Source of the DNA: Zasmidium citrigriseum
Lineage: Eukaryota; Ascomycota; Dothideomycetes; Mycosphaerellales; Mycosphaerellaceae
DNA: 64,000 nucleotides
Assembly: GCA_002786025.1 (NCBI GenBank)
Contig: NHNW01000003.1
Span: 620,001 to 684,000 of the forward strand
Direction of reading: 5' to 3'
Shown: positions 1 to 9,768 of the stretch, in pieces
Layout: each line of letters opens with the position of its first letter
Position numbering within the stretch: the stretch's first letter is position 1
Notes under the pieces: generated by a model
Seen by the model: the letters and a program-made list of their open reading frames with translations, nothing else
Database searches by the model: none
Told to the model about the DNA's origin: nothing
Position numbers and translations under genes: made by a program

Positions 1-191
1 TTCTCATCGAATGAGGTGAAGACACCGGGAAAGCGGCTTGCACAGCCCGCGATAGAAGCCCAAGGCAGGTATAAGACAATCCCCGGTTCCTCGTCGTCAG
101 CTTCTGCATCTCTTTCCTTGAACATCCGAGAGAAGAAAACCACTCATCCCAAGACAACCACTCAAACCCACAGCAACAGCAAAACCCCATC

Positions 192-965
192 ATGAAAATC
201 GTCCTCACCGGCAGCACCGGTTTCGCCGGCCAAACAATCCTCGAACAAGCCATCGCCCACAACTACATCTCCCACATCTACGTCCTCACCCGCCGACCCC
301 TCGACTCGCAATTCTCTCACAAAAAGGTCACTCAAATCCTGCACGAAGACTTCGAACAATACCCACCCGAACTCCTAAACCGCTTGCGAGACGAAGGCGT
401 CGAAGCCTGTATCTGGGCGCTCGGCGGCAAGACGAAAGATCTTCAGAACCTCGATAATTCCCGAAAAGTCAATGTGAACTACGTTGCTGCGGCGGCGGAG
501 GCGTTCGCGAGAGAAGTCGCGCCGGGTTTGGAGGTGTATGAAGGATATCCTGATCGAGAGCCGAAGGCAGGTGTGAAGAGGTTTCCGTTCAGATTCATTT
601 ACATCTCCGCCTGGGGTGCTGAGCACGATCAGTTTCGGAAATTATGGATTGGGGATAATGATCGAAAGATTAAAGGGGCTGCCGAGAAAGCCATCTTTGC
701 TGCGGCAGAGAATTCGGAAGAGAAGGGAGAGGCAGGATATAAGTGTTTTGAGGCAATTGCTCTGAGGCCGGGAGGGATTTTGGCGGGGAGTAGTGAGGCT
801 ATGGGGACGATTATTACGCAGGCGGTTATTCCGAGTGTGACGAGGGAGCAGCTTGCGAGGACGGCGATACGGACGGCCTTCGATGGGGACAGGGCTGGGA
901 GGAAGATACTAGAGAATCGGGATTTGCTGGGTGAGGAGTGGGCGATGGTCAATTCATTGAGTTGA
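192..965 (+). CDS. NAD(P)-binding Rossmann-fold protein, HTATIP2-like short-chain reductase family
   Basis: Single-exon gene of 257 residues. The N-terminus has the nucleotide-binding glycine motif GSTGFAG (residues 7-13) after a beta strand, as in atypical short-chain dehydrogenases. About 110 residues later comes FRFIYISAWGA, and then a KIKGAAEKAIF segment, which is the arrangement of the HTATIP2/Oxr1-type NAD(P)-binding family. No signal peptide or membrane segment is visible, so a cytosolic or mitochondrial oxidoreductase is likely; the substrate cannot be inferred. The ATG lies in an A/C-rich context (ccccatcATG) and is the first in frame. Frame and codon use are sound throughout. Family assignment is fairly sure, function unknown. 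Confidence 0.85.
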   Translation: MKIVLTGSTGFAGQTILEQAIAHNYISHIYVLTRRPLDSQFSHKKVTQILHEDFEQYPPELLNRLRDEGVEACIWALGGKTKDLQNLDNSRKVNVNYVAAAAEAFAREVAPGLEVYEGYPDREPKAGVKRFPFRFIYISAWGAEHDQFRKLWIGDNDRKIKGAAEKAIFAAAENSEEKGEAGYKCFEAIALRPGGILAGSSEAMGTIITQAVIPSVTREQLARTAIRTAFDGDRAGRKILENRDLLGEEWAMVNSLS

Positions 966-1145
966 GGAAGGACTGTAAGATGAGGAAATGAAAGCATCGT
1001 GTTATTCGAGGTGCTGTTTGCCTGTCTGCCAGAGAACGCCGTTTGCTATTGTACAACGCCTGTGATCCAAGAAAGCATTTCCAGGAAACGCCTTCGAACT
1101 GGATCCAACTCCGGCCTCCTATCTCAGCCACATCCATGAGGCGAA

Positions 1146-1320
1146 CCATGAAGAGAGATATCACAATCGCCGAGGGGACGTCGTTCACCGGGAAGGTGAG
1201 GTGTAAGAACACCCATAGGCGCTTAAGGGTGATGTGGTGGGTCTGCTTCACCAGCGGCGAGAGGACGAGGATGCAGGTGAGGGTCATCATCGCTTTCAAT
1301 AGCAGGCCCAGGTTTCCGAG
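1146..1320 (-). pseudogene. Relic of the MFS sugar-transporter gene (duplicate of about 7045-7243)
   Basis: This 175-base segment is a diverged copy of part of the last exon of the transporter at 6758-8617, in the same orientation. Read on the minus strand it still encodes pieces such as VKQTHHITLKRLWVF and SDVPSAIVISLFM-like sequence. Relative to the parent it lacks 24 bases; in the parent that stretch is bounded by two copies of gaaggtgagg (7091-7100 and 7115-7124), so the loss looks like slippage between direct repeats. There is no start, no flanking exon and no continuation, so it is a gene fragment. Confidence 0.85.
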
Positions 1321-1339
1321 TGGATGAGATGATGGCCCT

Positions 1340-2097
1340 CTAGACCATCGGCTGGAAGTCGCTCACATCCGAATCGTCACCAGCGCCGTGTCGGTTGAAG
1401 TAGTCGAAGTTGGACATGGGCTTCTTGCCCACGGACCGAGATGCAGTAACAACGACCTCGTCATCCGGGCTGACGCTGTTGTTCTTGCTGATAGGAGACG
1501 CATATCCGCCGGTGCTGGTGAAGCCGCTGGGACCGTCCAATCTGTTGACAGAACGGGAAGCAGAGCGAGCCGAAGTGATGGCAAAGTCACCAGCCTCATC
1601 GTCTTCCTCCTCGTCAGTCTCTGGCTCGGCGTACGTCTGGCGGGACGACTTGCTGCGGCGGGCAGTGGACTCACGTTTGACCGGAGTGTAGTCAACGGCC
1701 TTCTCATCTTCGGAGTCGTCCTCATCGCTCATGTTGCGGGTCTTCTGCCGCTTGGCGGAGCTCGATGGAGTCTTGGGAACGGTCCTCTTGGTGGCGCTAG
1801 ATGGAGTCGATGGCTTGAAGACACCAGCGGACTTTGGCTTGCTGCCGCCGCCGCCGCCGCCATTGGCTTTCTGAAGCTTGTAGATGTGTTGGGCGATCGC
1901 GCTGGCGGTTGGCTTGGAAGTGTCGTCGGCTGGGATATGTCAGTTGATGCGCGCATGAGGCATGTGAAGAGGCGGCACTCACGGTACTTCTTGGCCCACT
2001 CGTCGGCGATGACCTTCCAGTCGACCTTGATGCAGTTGACAATCAAGAGGAAGAGCTGCTGGTCGCGGGCTGCGTCCCATGCTTTGGCGGAACCCAT
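1340..2097 (-). CDS. SANT/Myb-like small nuclear protein, paralogue 1
   Basis: Two exons, 2097-1983 and 1929-1340, give 234 residues. The 53-base intron has a GTGAGT donor and a CAG acceptor, and splicing joins the phases correctly. The N-terminal ~60 residues (WDAARDQQLFLLIVNCIKVD, then WKVIADEWAKKY and SAIAQHIYKLQKA) look like the three-helix Myb/SANT-like domain found in many fungal proteins. A Gly run encoded by a GCC microsatellite follows, then a long basic, Ser/Thr-rich tail with acidic patches (SDEDDSEDEK) and nuclear-localisation-like KR clusters. It probably binds DNA or chromatin, but no target is known. The next gene (2797-3388) is a related protein on the same strand, suggesting tandem duplication. 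Confidence 0.75.
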
Positions 2098-2796
2098 GTT
2101 GGCGGTGGATGGTCTTGATTTAGTGGGTGGTGTTGCAAGTGCTGAATGTATGTCAGTAAGACTGCGAGGGTCGAGAGACGAGATAAAAGAGGTGCCGACG
2201 TACCAAGTGTGTGTAAGTTTGATTGGTTGTTGAGTTGTCGTGAGATGTCGTGAGAAGCTGTGAAGCTCCGTGAAGACGCACTCGACTTCAAAACCAAAAA
2301 ACGGCAGGAACGTAACTGAAACCTTGCCGTTTGCTCATTTTCGACCAATGAGAATGCGAGGTCTTGCTCCTGCCTCGTCCTTCGGCGGCATGTGCAGTTT
2401 TCGTGCTCACTTTCCGTTGCTGAGCGACGACTTCATCTGACGATCGACGACGTGAGCTCACGACGCTCAAGATTCACTTTCAACGCGCCCACGCTATGCA
2501 ACCCGCGTGATCCTTGCATAGTGCTTGCAGCACGCTAGGACATGGGTGGTACATATGAGCCAATCGTGGGATTATGGGTACGGTGGAAGGGAACACAGCA
2601 CTTCACAGCTCGTCACAGGTGAGAACAGGGTGTGAATTTAGAGGAGAGATGAGAAAGGTCTTTCAATTCCATGGTATTCTGTCCGCTTTGCTCCAAGAAC
2701 TCCTTGCCAGTTTATGCTACAACACAATCGTAAAGAGGCAGACTTATGCTGCCATTTGAAACCCGTGGCTCAGTCTGAGGGCGTGGAAGCTGCTTC
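2098..2796. promoter_or_regulatory. Intergenic region; promoter of the SANT-like gene at 1340-2097
   Basis: About 700 bases with no convincing gene. Around 2237-2275 are repeated TCGTGAGA-type units; the inverse of 2237-2252 reads CACGACATCTCACGAC, about 140-150 bases upstream of the start codon. A similar block lies at the same distance upstream of the neighbouring paralogue. The rest shows nothing I can name. Confidence 0.45.
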
Positions 2797-3388
2797 TCAG
2801 ACTAAGCCATTCATGCCGAAGTCCTCGTCGCCCACGCCGCCGTAGCCGATGAGACCGGAATGCGCATCGCTCATGAAAGACATGTCGTCCACGGTGGTGA
2901 AGCTGTCGAGTGCAGAAGCGAAGCCATCGTCGGACATTTCCTGCTTGATGCTGTTCTTGCGGTTGTTCTTGTTGGGGGTGACTTTGGCCACGCGGCCATT
3001 GGTGACGGCTGGTTGAGAATTAGCATGTGCAAGCGATTCGAATTTGAGGGCCATACGCACTGCTGAGAGCCGACTTCTTTGGAGTCTGCTTGCGAGGAGT
3101 GGATGGGTTGGACTTGGTGCGGGTTGGAGCGACTTCGCCACGCTCGCCTTGCTCGACTTCCTCCTTGAGAACGGCAGACTCCTTCTTGATCTTGCGGAAG
3201 CGGTTCTCGAGTGTGTCGTACGTGGTGCCGAAGTAGAGGGCAGTCTGCTTAAGATCGACCTGATTCACGATTAGTCTGAAGTCGCAAGTGAAGGTTGAAG
3301 AACGTACCTTGACGCCGGTAGCGAGAATAGCCGCGATCACACGCTGCCAGGTAGCTTGAGAGTCCCAGTCGACTTTGCCGTTGGCCAT
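2797..3388 (-). CDS. SANT/Myb-like small nuclear protein, paralogue 2
   Basis: Three exons (3388-3308, 3259-3061, 3008-2797) give 163 residues; introns are 48 and 52 bases and keep the frame. The N-terminus (WDSQATWQRVIAAILATGVK, then VDLKQTALYFGTTYDTLENR and FRKIKKES) is a compact helical domain of the SANT/Myb-like type, comparable in order and spacing to the neighbour at 1340-2097. A basic linker with TPRKQTPKKS follows, and an acidic, glycine-rich C-terminus. A role in DNA or chromatin binding is inferred only from the domain. Both genes lie on the same strand about 700 bases apart, have similar upstream sequence, and share the first-intron position within the domain, so they are likely paralogues. 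Confidence 0.75.
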
Positions 3389-4183
3389 GATGATGTCGGA
3401 GTGTGAATCTTGGTGTTAAGGTGGTAGTGTTGAAGACTGTGACCCGATCTGGGGTGCTGTCGGACGGACGTTAGAGAGTGTTATAAGAGCAGAAAGAGGA
3501 AGAAAGTTTGATGACGTGGGGTGCCTTTTCAATGGCGTTGGCAGATGTCGTGAGAAGTCGTGAAGTTCTGTGAGAATTCGTGTGCAGCTGTTGCCGCCTA
3601 ACGACATGTGACACAAACGCGGTGAAAGTGAAGCAACGACGTCGTCAATCCGCACCTTATCAGCGATCATGGACCAATGCCATGCCTAGTTGCTACAGTG
3701 ACGGCCGTCTGGGAACTGCAGGCCTGAATCGAATCCATCTCCAAGGGCATCCAGAGCCGTTGTTTTAAAGAGAGGTCGCAAAAGTGGTTGCATATGCATA
3801 CGAGCTGCAAGCACTCTACACGACATCTCACGACGCGCAACGAGCCTCCACGGCCGCGGGGTCGCGGCACGAGAGTCAGGGGCGGTCTGCCAGGGCTGCG
3901 AGCATCGCGCATCTGATCCGTCACTTTTCTGCAGGAACCAAGCCTGTTCGATTCGACCGGGTTTCACAATGGCTGGAAGAGGGAACTCTGTAGTGACTCA
4001 TAGTAGCCATGCTGCCGGCCCGCCCTTGCGATAGGACGTCGAGTGCCGGCCAGAAAAGAGGGAGGTTGGGATAGAAGTGAGGTCGGAAAGTTTGTTTAAC
4101 AACTCCCGCGCCGGCGACGGCAGCCAGTCATCATCGGCGTTCGGCGTTGCTGTCATCCAAAAACAATCGCGTCTCCCTAGAAC
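3389..4183. promoter_or_regulatory. Divergent intergenic region between SANT-like gene 2 and the S9 peptidase
   Basis: Holds the promoters of two divergent genes. The block at 3544-3580 resembles 2244-2280 upstream of the paralogue (both begin gatgtcgtgagaag). The 16-mer CACGACATCTCACGAC recurs on the plus strand at 3819-3834. Short open frames here have no recognisable product. Confidence 0.4.
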
Positions 4184-6469
4184 TTGATGGGGAGTACCTG
4201 TGTTCGTATTCGATCCATCGCGAGGAGCATGCTGAAAAGGAAAGCCGTCGACGTTCTCAACCCAAATCGCGTTTCTCCACTCGCTGTAGAGCGGTGGAAT
4301 ACGGAGCTCGCGCTCTTCCTGGACAGAACTCCATCATTGAACGCGTCTACTTCGTCGTCCGCACCTGCCTCTTCATCTTCAGTTCATTCCACTTCTCGAA
4401 CCGCCTTCAACATGAACATGAACAAAGACCAGAAGAAACAGTTCTACGACTCACTTTGCGATCTCGAAATTCCCAACACCATCAAGTTCTCTCCCAATGC
4501 TCAGCAAGTGCTCTACTCCACTAACCTCACCTGGAATCACAAGAAAGGGAAACATCCAGTATCCACCCTCTGGCTCGCCGAGACCGGAAAGCCGGGCTCT
4601 GCGCGGAATATCACTACAGGCGAGTACAAAGACCATTGTCCACGCTGGAGTCCAGACGGCACCAGCATAGCCTTCATCTCAGATCGAGCTGAGCCGGGGA
4701 AGAAATGGGCCATCTACCTCTTTAAAGTTGAAGATGGAAAGGTCGATAGCAAACCCATTCCGATCACCGATGTCGAGAACGAGCGCGAAATCACAACGCT
4801 GGAGTACTCTCCGGAAGGAAAGCGCATAGCATACATTTCGGCGGACGAGAAGACCCCGGAAGAGAAAGCTCGCGAGGAGAATGGCGAGGATCCAGAAGTT
4901 TGGGGCGAGCAATGGACTTACAACAGATTGCGAGTAGTGAACATCGAAACGAAGCAGGTGCGCAGAATGACAGGATCCTCCAATCCCAAATACGTTCCAG
5001 AACGGCATGTGAAAGGTTTCGGTTGGAGTCCTGATGGCACCCAAATAGCTGTATTGAACGCCCGATCCCCATACATCGAGGAAGCTTGGTATACTGGAGA
5101 GGATGTCTCCATTCTGAATTTGAGCTCTCAAACAATCGGGGATGTGTGCAAAGTAATGAATTGGGTAAATGACTTGACCTGGGCTGCGGATGGGAACCTG
5201 TACTTTGAATCGGGGTACATGGCAAACAAGGAGTGTGGTGGACACACTGTCTGGAGATCGCCGCCGACAATCGACCCCAAAGATGCTCTTCATGGACCGA
5301 TGAGGCCCGAGAAGGTTGAAGGCTTTGGGATCGAGAATGACGTTGATAAAGTCCAGAAGTTGGAGGGAGAAGTGGTGCTGAGGGTTCAGCATAATTTGGA
5401 GCATCGGATCGTGCTCTCGTCAGGAAAGGTGCTATATAGCAAGCCTCAAGAGCTCCTCGCCTTCGACGCCGCCTACACAACCGACAGCGACGAGATCGTC
5501 CTTGCAGTAGCGACCTCGGACATCAATACCCCAGCAGAAGTGTACACAACCACAGCCTCCGGAGGCGGCCTCGTCCAGCTCTCAAATCACGGAGCGGCAT
5601 TCAGAAACGCTCATTTCGGGACCTGCACTCCCCTCGCAGTACCCTCCTCAGACGGAAAAGAAACCATCGACTCCATCCTGCTCACACCAGGCAAAGACCT
5701 CCCATCCAAACCCCAGCCAACGCTGGTCCTAATTCACGGCGGCCCAGACTCCCGACATACCAACGCCTTCAACGCCCACTACTACTTCTGGACCCCCTAT
5801 CTCCTCTCCCTAGGCTACACCATCCTCCTCCCAAACTACCGCGGCAGCTCAGGAAAAGGCACCTCTTTCGCCTCTTACTCGACCCGCGGCGTCGGTGAAG
5901 GCGACAACGACGACATCATAACTTCTGTCCAGAACGCCATCGAACTTGGCTACGTCGATAAGGACCGTCTTATGGTGGGAGGAACATCCCAAGGCGGTTT
6001 CCATAGCTACCTCTGCTCCGTCCGCAATGGAATGCATGGCCACGGCTGGAAATTTCGCGCAGCGATTCCCGTGAGTGGAGTCTGCGATACAGATGCCATG
6101 GCCCTGACATCTGACTTGGGCGGAACGCTTGAAGCTGAGCTCTGCCATGGTCGTGCGCCTTGGAATGTGCCGCAAGTAGATACACGTAATCGCAATGCGT
6201 CTGCTCTCTGGCAGTTTCATAGTGCGATGCAAAGGGCGAAGGAGAAGAAGGAGATGGTCGTCCCGCCGATGTTGATTCTGCATGGGGAAAAGGACCCGCG
6301 GTGTCCTGTGACGCAGGCGGTTGGAATGAGGCGAGCATTGATGAGTGAAAAGTTGCCGTTTGAAATGGTCGTGTATCCTAGACAGGAGCATTTGTTCAGT
6401 GAGAGGGCGTTCTGGCGAGATATGATGCAGAGGGTGGAGAGGTGGGTGGAGAAGTATGTTGGTCCATGA
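4184..6469 (+). CDS. Prolyl-oligopeptidase-family (S9) serine peptidase, acylaminoacyl-peptidase/DPP V type
   Basis: Intron-free, 761 residues. The N-terminal half contains beta-propeller-like WSPDGT repeats (HCPRWSPDGTSIAFISDRAE and GFGWSPDGTQIAVL). The C-terminal half is an alpha/beta hydrolase: oxyanion segment LIHGGPDSRH, nucleophile motif GGTSQGGF with Ser602, Asp704 in HGEKDPR and His736 in RQEHLFSE, the classic Ser-Asp-His order. It should cleave short or N-acylated peptides. The first ~75 residues are basic and Ser-rich and could be a mitochondrial presequence; alternatively translation starts at MNMNKDQKKQ just before the propeller. A relic of a second copy of the 3' end follows directly (6576-6755). 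Confidence 0.88.
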   Translation: MMGSTCVRIRSIARSMLKRKAVDVLNPNRVSPLAVERWNTELALFLDRTPSLNASTSSSAPASSSSVHSTSRTAFNMNMNKDQKKQFYDSLCDLEIPNTIKFSPNAQQVLYSTNLTWNHKKGKHPVSTLWLAETGKPGSARNITTGEYKDHCPRWSPDGTSIAFISDRAEPGKKWAIYLFKVEDGKVDSKPIPITDVENEREITTLEYSPEGKRIAYISADEKTPEEKAREENGEDPEVWGEQWTYNRLRVVNIETKQVRRMTGSSNPKYVPERHVKGFGWSPDGTQIAVLNARSPYIEEAWYTGEDVSILNLSSQTIGDVCKVMNWVNDLTWAADGNLYFESGYMANKECGGHTVWRSPPTIDPKDALHGPMRPEKVEGFGIENDVDKVQKLEGEVVLRVQHNLEHRIVLSSGKVLYSKPQELLAFDAAYTTDSDEIVLAVATSDINTPAEVYTTTASGGGLVQLSNHGAAFRNAHFGTCTPLAVPSSDGKETIDSILLTPGKDLPSKPQPTLVLIHGGPDSRHTNAFNAHYYFWTPYLLSLGYTILLPNYRGSSGKGTSFASYSTRGVGEGDNDDIITSVQNAIELGYVDKDRLMVGGTSQGGFHSYLCSVRNGMHGHGWKFRAAIPVSGVCDTDAMALTSDLGGTLEAELCHGRAPWNVPQVDTRNRNASALWQFHSAMQRAKEKKEMVVPPMLILHGEKDPRCPVTQAVGMRRALMSEKLPFEMVVYPRQEHLFSERAFWRDMMQRVERWVEKYVGP

Positions 6470-6575
6470 ACGCGATCCCCGCAGAAAACGATGCTGTCTA
6501 TGGTACTTTCAAGCCTGTCGGTCTACTGAGCGGGGGATACTGTTTCTTGGGGATAGCTGCTAGGTGAAATTTCTG

Positions 6576-6755
6576 TTTGGTGAGAGGGCGTTCTGGCGGG
6601 ACATGATGCAGAGAGTCGAGAGGTGGGCGGAGAAGTACATCGGCTCATAGACAGGTCGATCCTATCTCCGCGAAAACGATGCCATCTAGGCTGCTTTCAA
6701 GCCTATTGATATACTAGGGAACAATACCCCTTCCTGGGGATAGCTGCAAGGTGAA
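6576..6755 (+). pseudogene. Relic of a tandem paralogue of the S9 peptidase (3' end only)
   Basis: The stretch repeats, with about 75-80 percent identity by eye, the last ~75 coding bases of the peptidase plus ~105 bases downstream (parent about 6395-6575). It still reads RAFWRDMMQRVERW, then AEKYIGS and a TAG at 6648-6650, against RAFWRDMMQRVERW, VEKYVGP and TGA in the parent. Most codon differences are silent or conservative, so this end was once under coding constraint. The downstream copy also keeps the cgaaaacgatgc and ggggatagctgc blocks. Nothing upstream of it encodes the rest of the protein. Confidence 0.75.
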
Positions 6756-6757
6756 CT

Positions 6758-8617
6758 TCACTCATCCTCCACTCTAAGTGCCAATCCAGCGGCCACAAGC
6801 GCCGCAACTCCACCCACCCGCAAAACCCACGCCACCGTCTCAGGTGAAGCCCCTCCGTCCTCCTTGCGCTCCAGCGCGCCAAAGACCACGCTGCTCAGGA
6901 TGATGGCGATCACCTGGGGGAGCGCGATTGCCATGTTGTGAATGCCCAGGATAGTGCCGTTCTCCTCCTCACCCTCCTCCCTCCTCTTCAAGTCCTGCGC
7001 TATTAGCGCGAAGGGAATCCACAGGGTGAGCGCCCAAGGCACTCCCATGAAGAGAGATATCACAATTGCCGAGGGGACATCGCTCACCAGGAAGGTGAGG
7101 GCCGTGAGGAGGGCGAAGGTGAGGTGTGAGAACACCCATAGGCGCTTGAGGGTGATATGGTGGGTCTGCTTCACCAGCGGCGGGAGGACGAGGATGCAGG
7201 TGAGGGTCATTATCGCTTTCAATAGCAGGCCCAGGCTTCCAAGGCGAGTTCCCTCCTCTCCAAGCGCAGGAGTTGCCGGCCCCGGGTGAGCCTGGAGCGC
7301 TTGTTGGAGGTGAATCTCCCTTATCCAGGTTGTGGTGTAGAATAACACCGGGAACCAACCTATCCAGGCGGCCAGCTGAACGGCGCACACGCGCTTGATC
7401 TGGGTGGGGAGAGTTCTCATGCCTAGGTGAATCTCACATTAGCACCTATCCCCAAAACAACGAGGATCCCCATGAGGGGCTCAACAGTACTTACAGTGCC
7501 ACAGATCCTTGAAGAAAGCGCGGGGATCGGAGTCGGGTGAAGTAGATAGTCGCGCATCCGGCTCCGGAATTGTGAGGGCCGTCACGGCCACAGAGAGGGC
7601 GAGCGCCACGGAGGTGAGGAAGGCTAAATCTTTGAACTGCGTATCTCCAAGCGCGGTGAGGTATTGTCCCAAGTTGAGGTAACCAAACAAGAAGCCGCAA
7701 ATATCTCCCACGCCAGACACGCGAGTGGCCCACGCGTTAGCTATATCCTGCTGTGAACCAGGCACACTATCGATGAGAAACGTTCTCGCAGAGGCCTGCA
7801 GTACGTTGATGCTGAAGTCCAACACGTAAAGCATCATCACGGCCACAACAATAGCAGTGATGCGAGTTGAATGCGCTTCTCTCTCCACGCCGAAGAGGCC
7901 GAGCAAGCCGCTGACGAGGTCGAAAGACCATGCGAGAGTCTACGATTCGCGGGGATTAGCTTAGCATACCCAACAGGAGAGATTGATCAAACTCACCATG
8001 AGCGAGACGATAGTAGCGACTGCTCCACCCACGATAAATGGCCTCCGTTTGCCGAATCTCGAGCGACATTTGTCTGATTTCATCCCCACGTAGGGCTGTA
8101 CCACCACACCAGAGAGCGGACCAGCAATCCAGATCAAGGCCATGACATTCTTCGATATGCCTAGATCAAGCAGGAATGGGGAGATTTCGGCTTGCTCGAC
8201 GGACCAGGCCACTTGCAAGCCAAAGAAGCAGCTGGTAAGTTGAAGGAGTATGTACCACGCCATCCCCGCGTTGTGGGTTGGCGACTGTGGCATGCTGTCG
8301 GTGTTTCGCATACTGGGATTGGTGTTGTTGTTTTCGGGGTTCGGTGTTTGTGGTCTGCCCATCTCTTCATCATCATCAAGGCGAGGGCCTAGCAGAGGCG
8401 AGTGCTCGTTCTCTCCTGCCATGGCGATGTTTGGAAGCGGCGAGCTGGGACTGGAAGGCTTGGTAGTCTGGCGTCGCAGTGGGACTTGTGCGTCGTGCTC
8501 TGTCTCGGATGCGAAGCTCTGTCTCGACGGCGACGAGAGGGTCGAAGGGCTCGGGACGTCCATCGTTGGCTTGGATGCTCGCAGTTTCGGTGGGGATTGG
8601 TAAGTCGTCAGGCGCAA
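6758..8617 (-). CDS. MFS sugar transporter of the sucrose-transporter (SUT/GPH-like) type
   Basis: Three exons (8617-7997, 7939-7495, 7422-6758), introns of 57 and 72 bases, 576 residues. After a long polar N-terminus (~120 residues) come about twelve hydrophobic segments. The loop after the second contains SRFGKRRPFI, the signature of plant and fungal sucrose/alpha-glucoside carriers, and WSVEQAEISPFLLDLGISK precedes it as in that family. It should be a plasma-membrane proton symporter for sucrose or maltose-like disaccharides (family knowledge). An alternative start is the Met 19 codons in. A fragment of its last exon lies at 1146-1320. Confidence 0.88.
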
Positions 8618-9768
8618 GTGAGGCGAGGTCGGTCGGTCAGTCAGTCACTTCGGTCGCATTTCCAGTCAGTCTCTCTCCCTTTCCCCTTCTCAGCAGCAGG
8701 TCGCCATGCGACTGCCCAGTGGCTCGGTCAGAGGAAGGAAGTCGGGGATCATGCGACAAACACGTGGAAAGTAGGGGTCGCGATTCGATACTTGGCCTCG
8801 TGCGCGTGGCCACCTGGCTGCCATGCGACTGGTACTACCGTGTCTTGAGCAGATGTAGAGCCCGAATGGGGTCTCAATGAGCAAGACTTCGATGGGAAGA
8901 GCTTGGAGATGTGAAGGCGTGAGGACGGCGAGCTGCACCCCACTGCAGGAACCCGTTTGCCGATCTCGCTTACATAAGCATTCTGCCTCAGGCATAAAGG
9001 CGTGTATCCCCGAGAAAGGTCTCGTCCCGATGCCATCCAGCACACCTACAGCATCTTCCGATACCATGCGAGTCTGTGAGATCGATTGGCAGCATGTGAA
9101 AATCTGGACCGCTCGCCTCACCCTGAAGGATCACATGTCTCAAAGCCACGAGAATATCGACAACGATCCCCGAGAGACCACCCGACTGAACGCCATCGAG
9201 CACGTCGATAGCACCTTCCCACAATTATGCAGATCCCGGGGATCGAGTACCAGCATGTGAATGAGATCTGAAGGCGCGTCGCCTCAGTTGTGAGCAGATT
9301 ATCTCCAAAACACGAGCACCTCTCAACCTCCCAAGCACCTGCTCGGCGGCATCACGTCTCACCACATTTGCGGAGAACAACCAACAACGACTGAAGGGAC
9401 GCCATCTCACCGATGATGACGAGAAGCATATGATTTCACTGTATCACTGAGGCATGAGCGAGCATCATGAATCTCATGAATGAAGGTTGAGCTTTCTGCA
9501 CCAGACAGCTTTCTCCATCGTGAACAACCATCTACAGCTCTTGAATCTCCCTCAGCACCTCACAATTTCATGGCTCAGTAGAGAGACATGCTTTACGAAG
9601 AATCGAGCCTCATGGCATCACTCATTCCAGCTCCGCGGAGGCTGCCACGAGCTTATCGATAAGATTACTTTCACTTTCACACGCACAGACCATGCCATTG
9701 CTGCCTGCAGGGTGTATATAAAAGCTTAACCGCACCCATCCTCAAACCCTCTTTCAACCCTCACGACC
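8618..9768. promoter_or_regulatory. Divergent promoter region between the MFS transporter and the archaemetzincin gene
   Basis: About 1.15 kb without a convincing gene; open frames here are short and composition-driven. Near the right end a strong TATA box, TATATAAAAG (9715-9724), lies about 45 bases before the ATG at 9769, suggesting a very short leader for the metallopeptidase gene. Confidence 0.55.
9715..9724 (+). promoter_or_regulatory. TATA box of the archaemetzincin-like gene
   Basis: TATATAAAAG matches the core TATA consensus and is followed by a CT/CA-rich stretch before the ATG at 9769. The spacing implies transcription starting roughly 15-25 bases before the start codon, or that the real start lies further downstream. 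No other gene starts near here on this strand. Confidence 0.55.
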
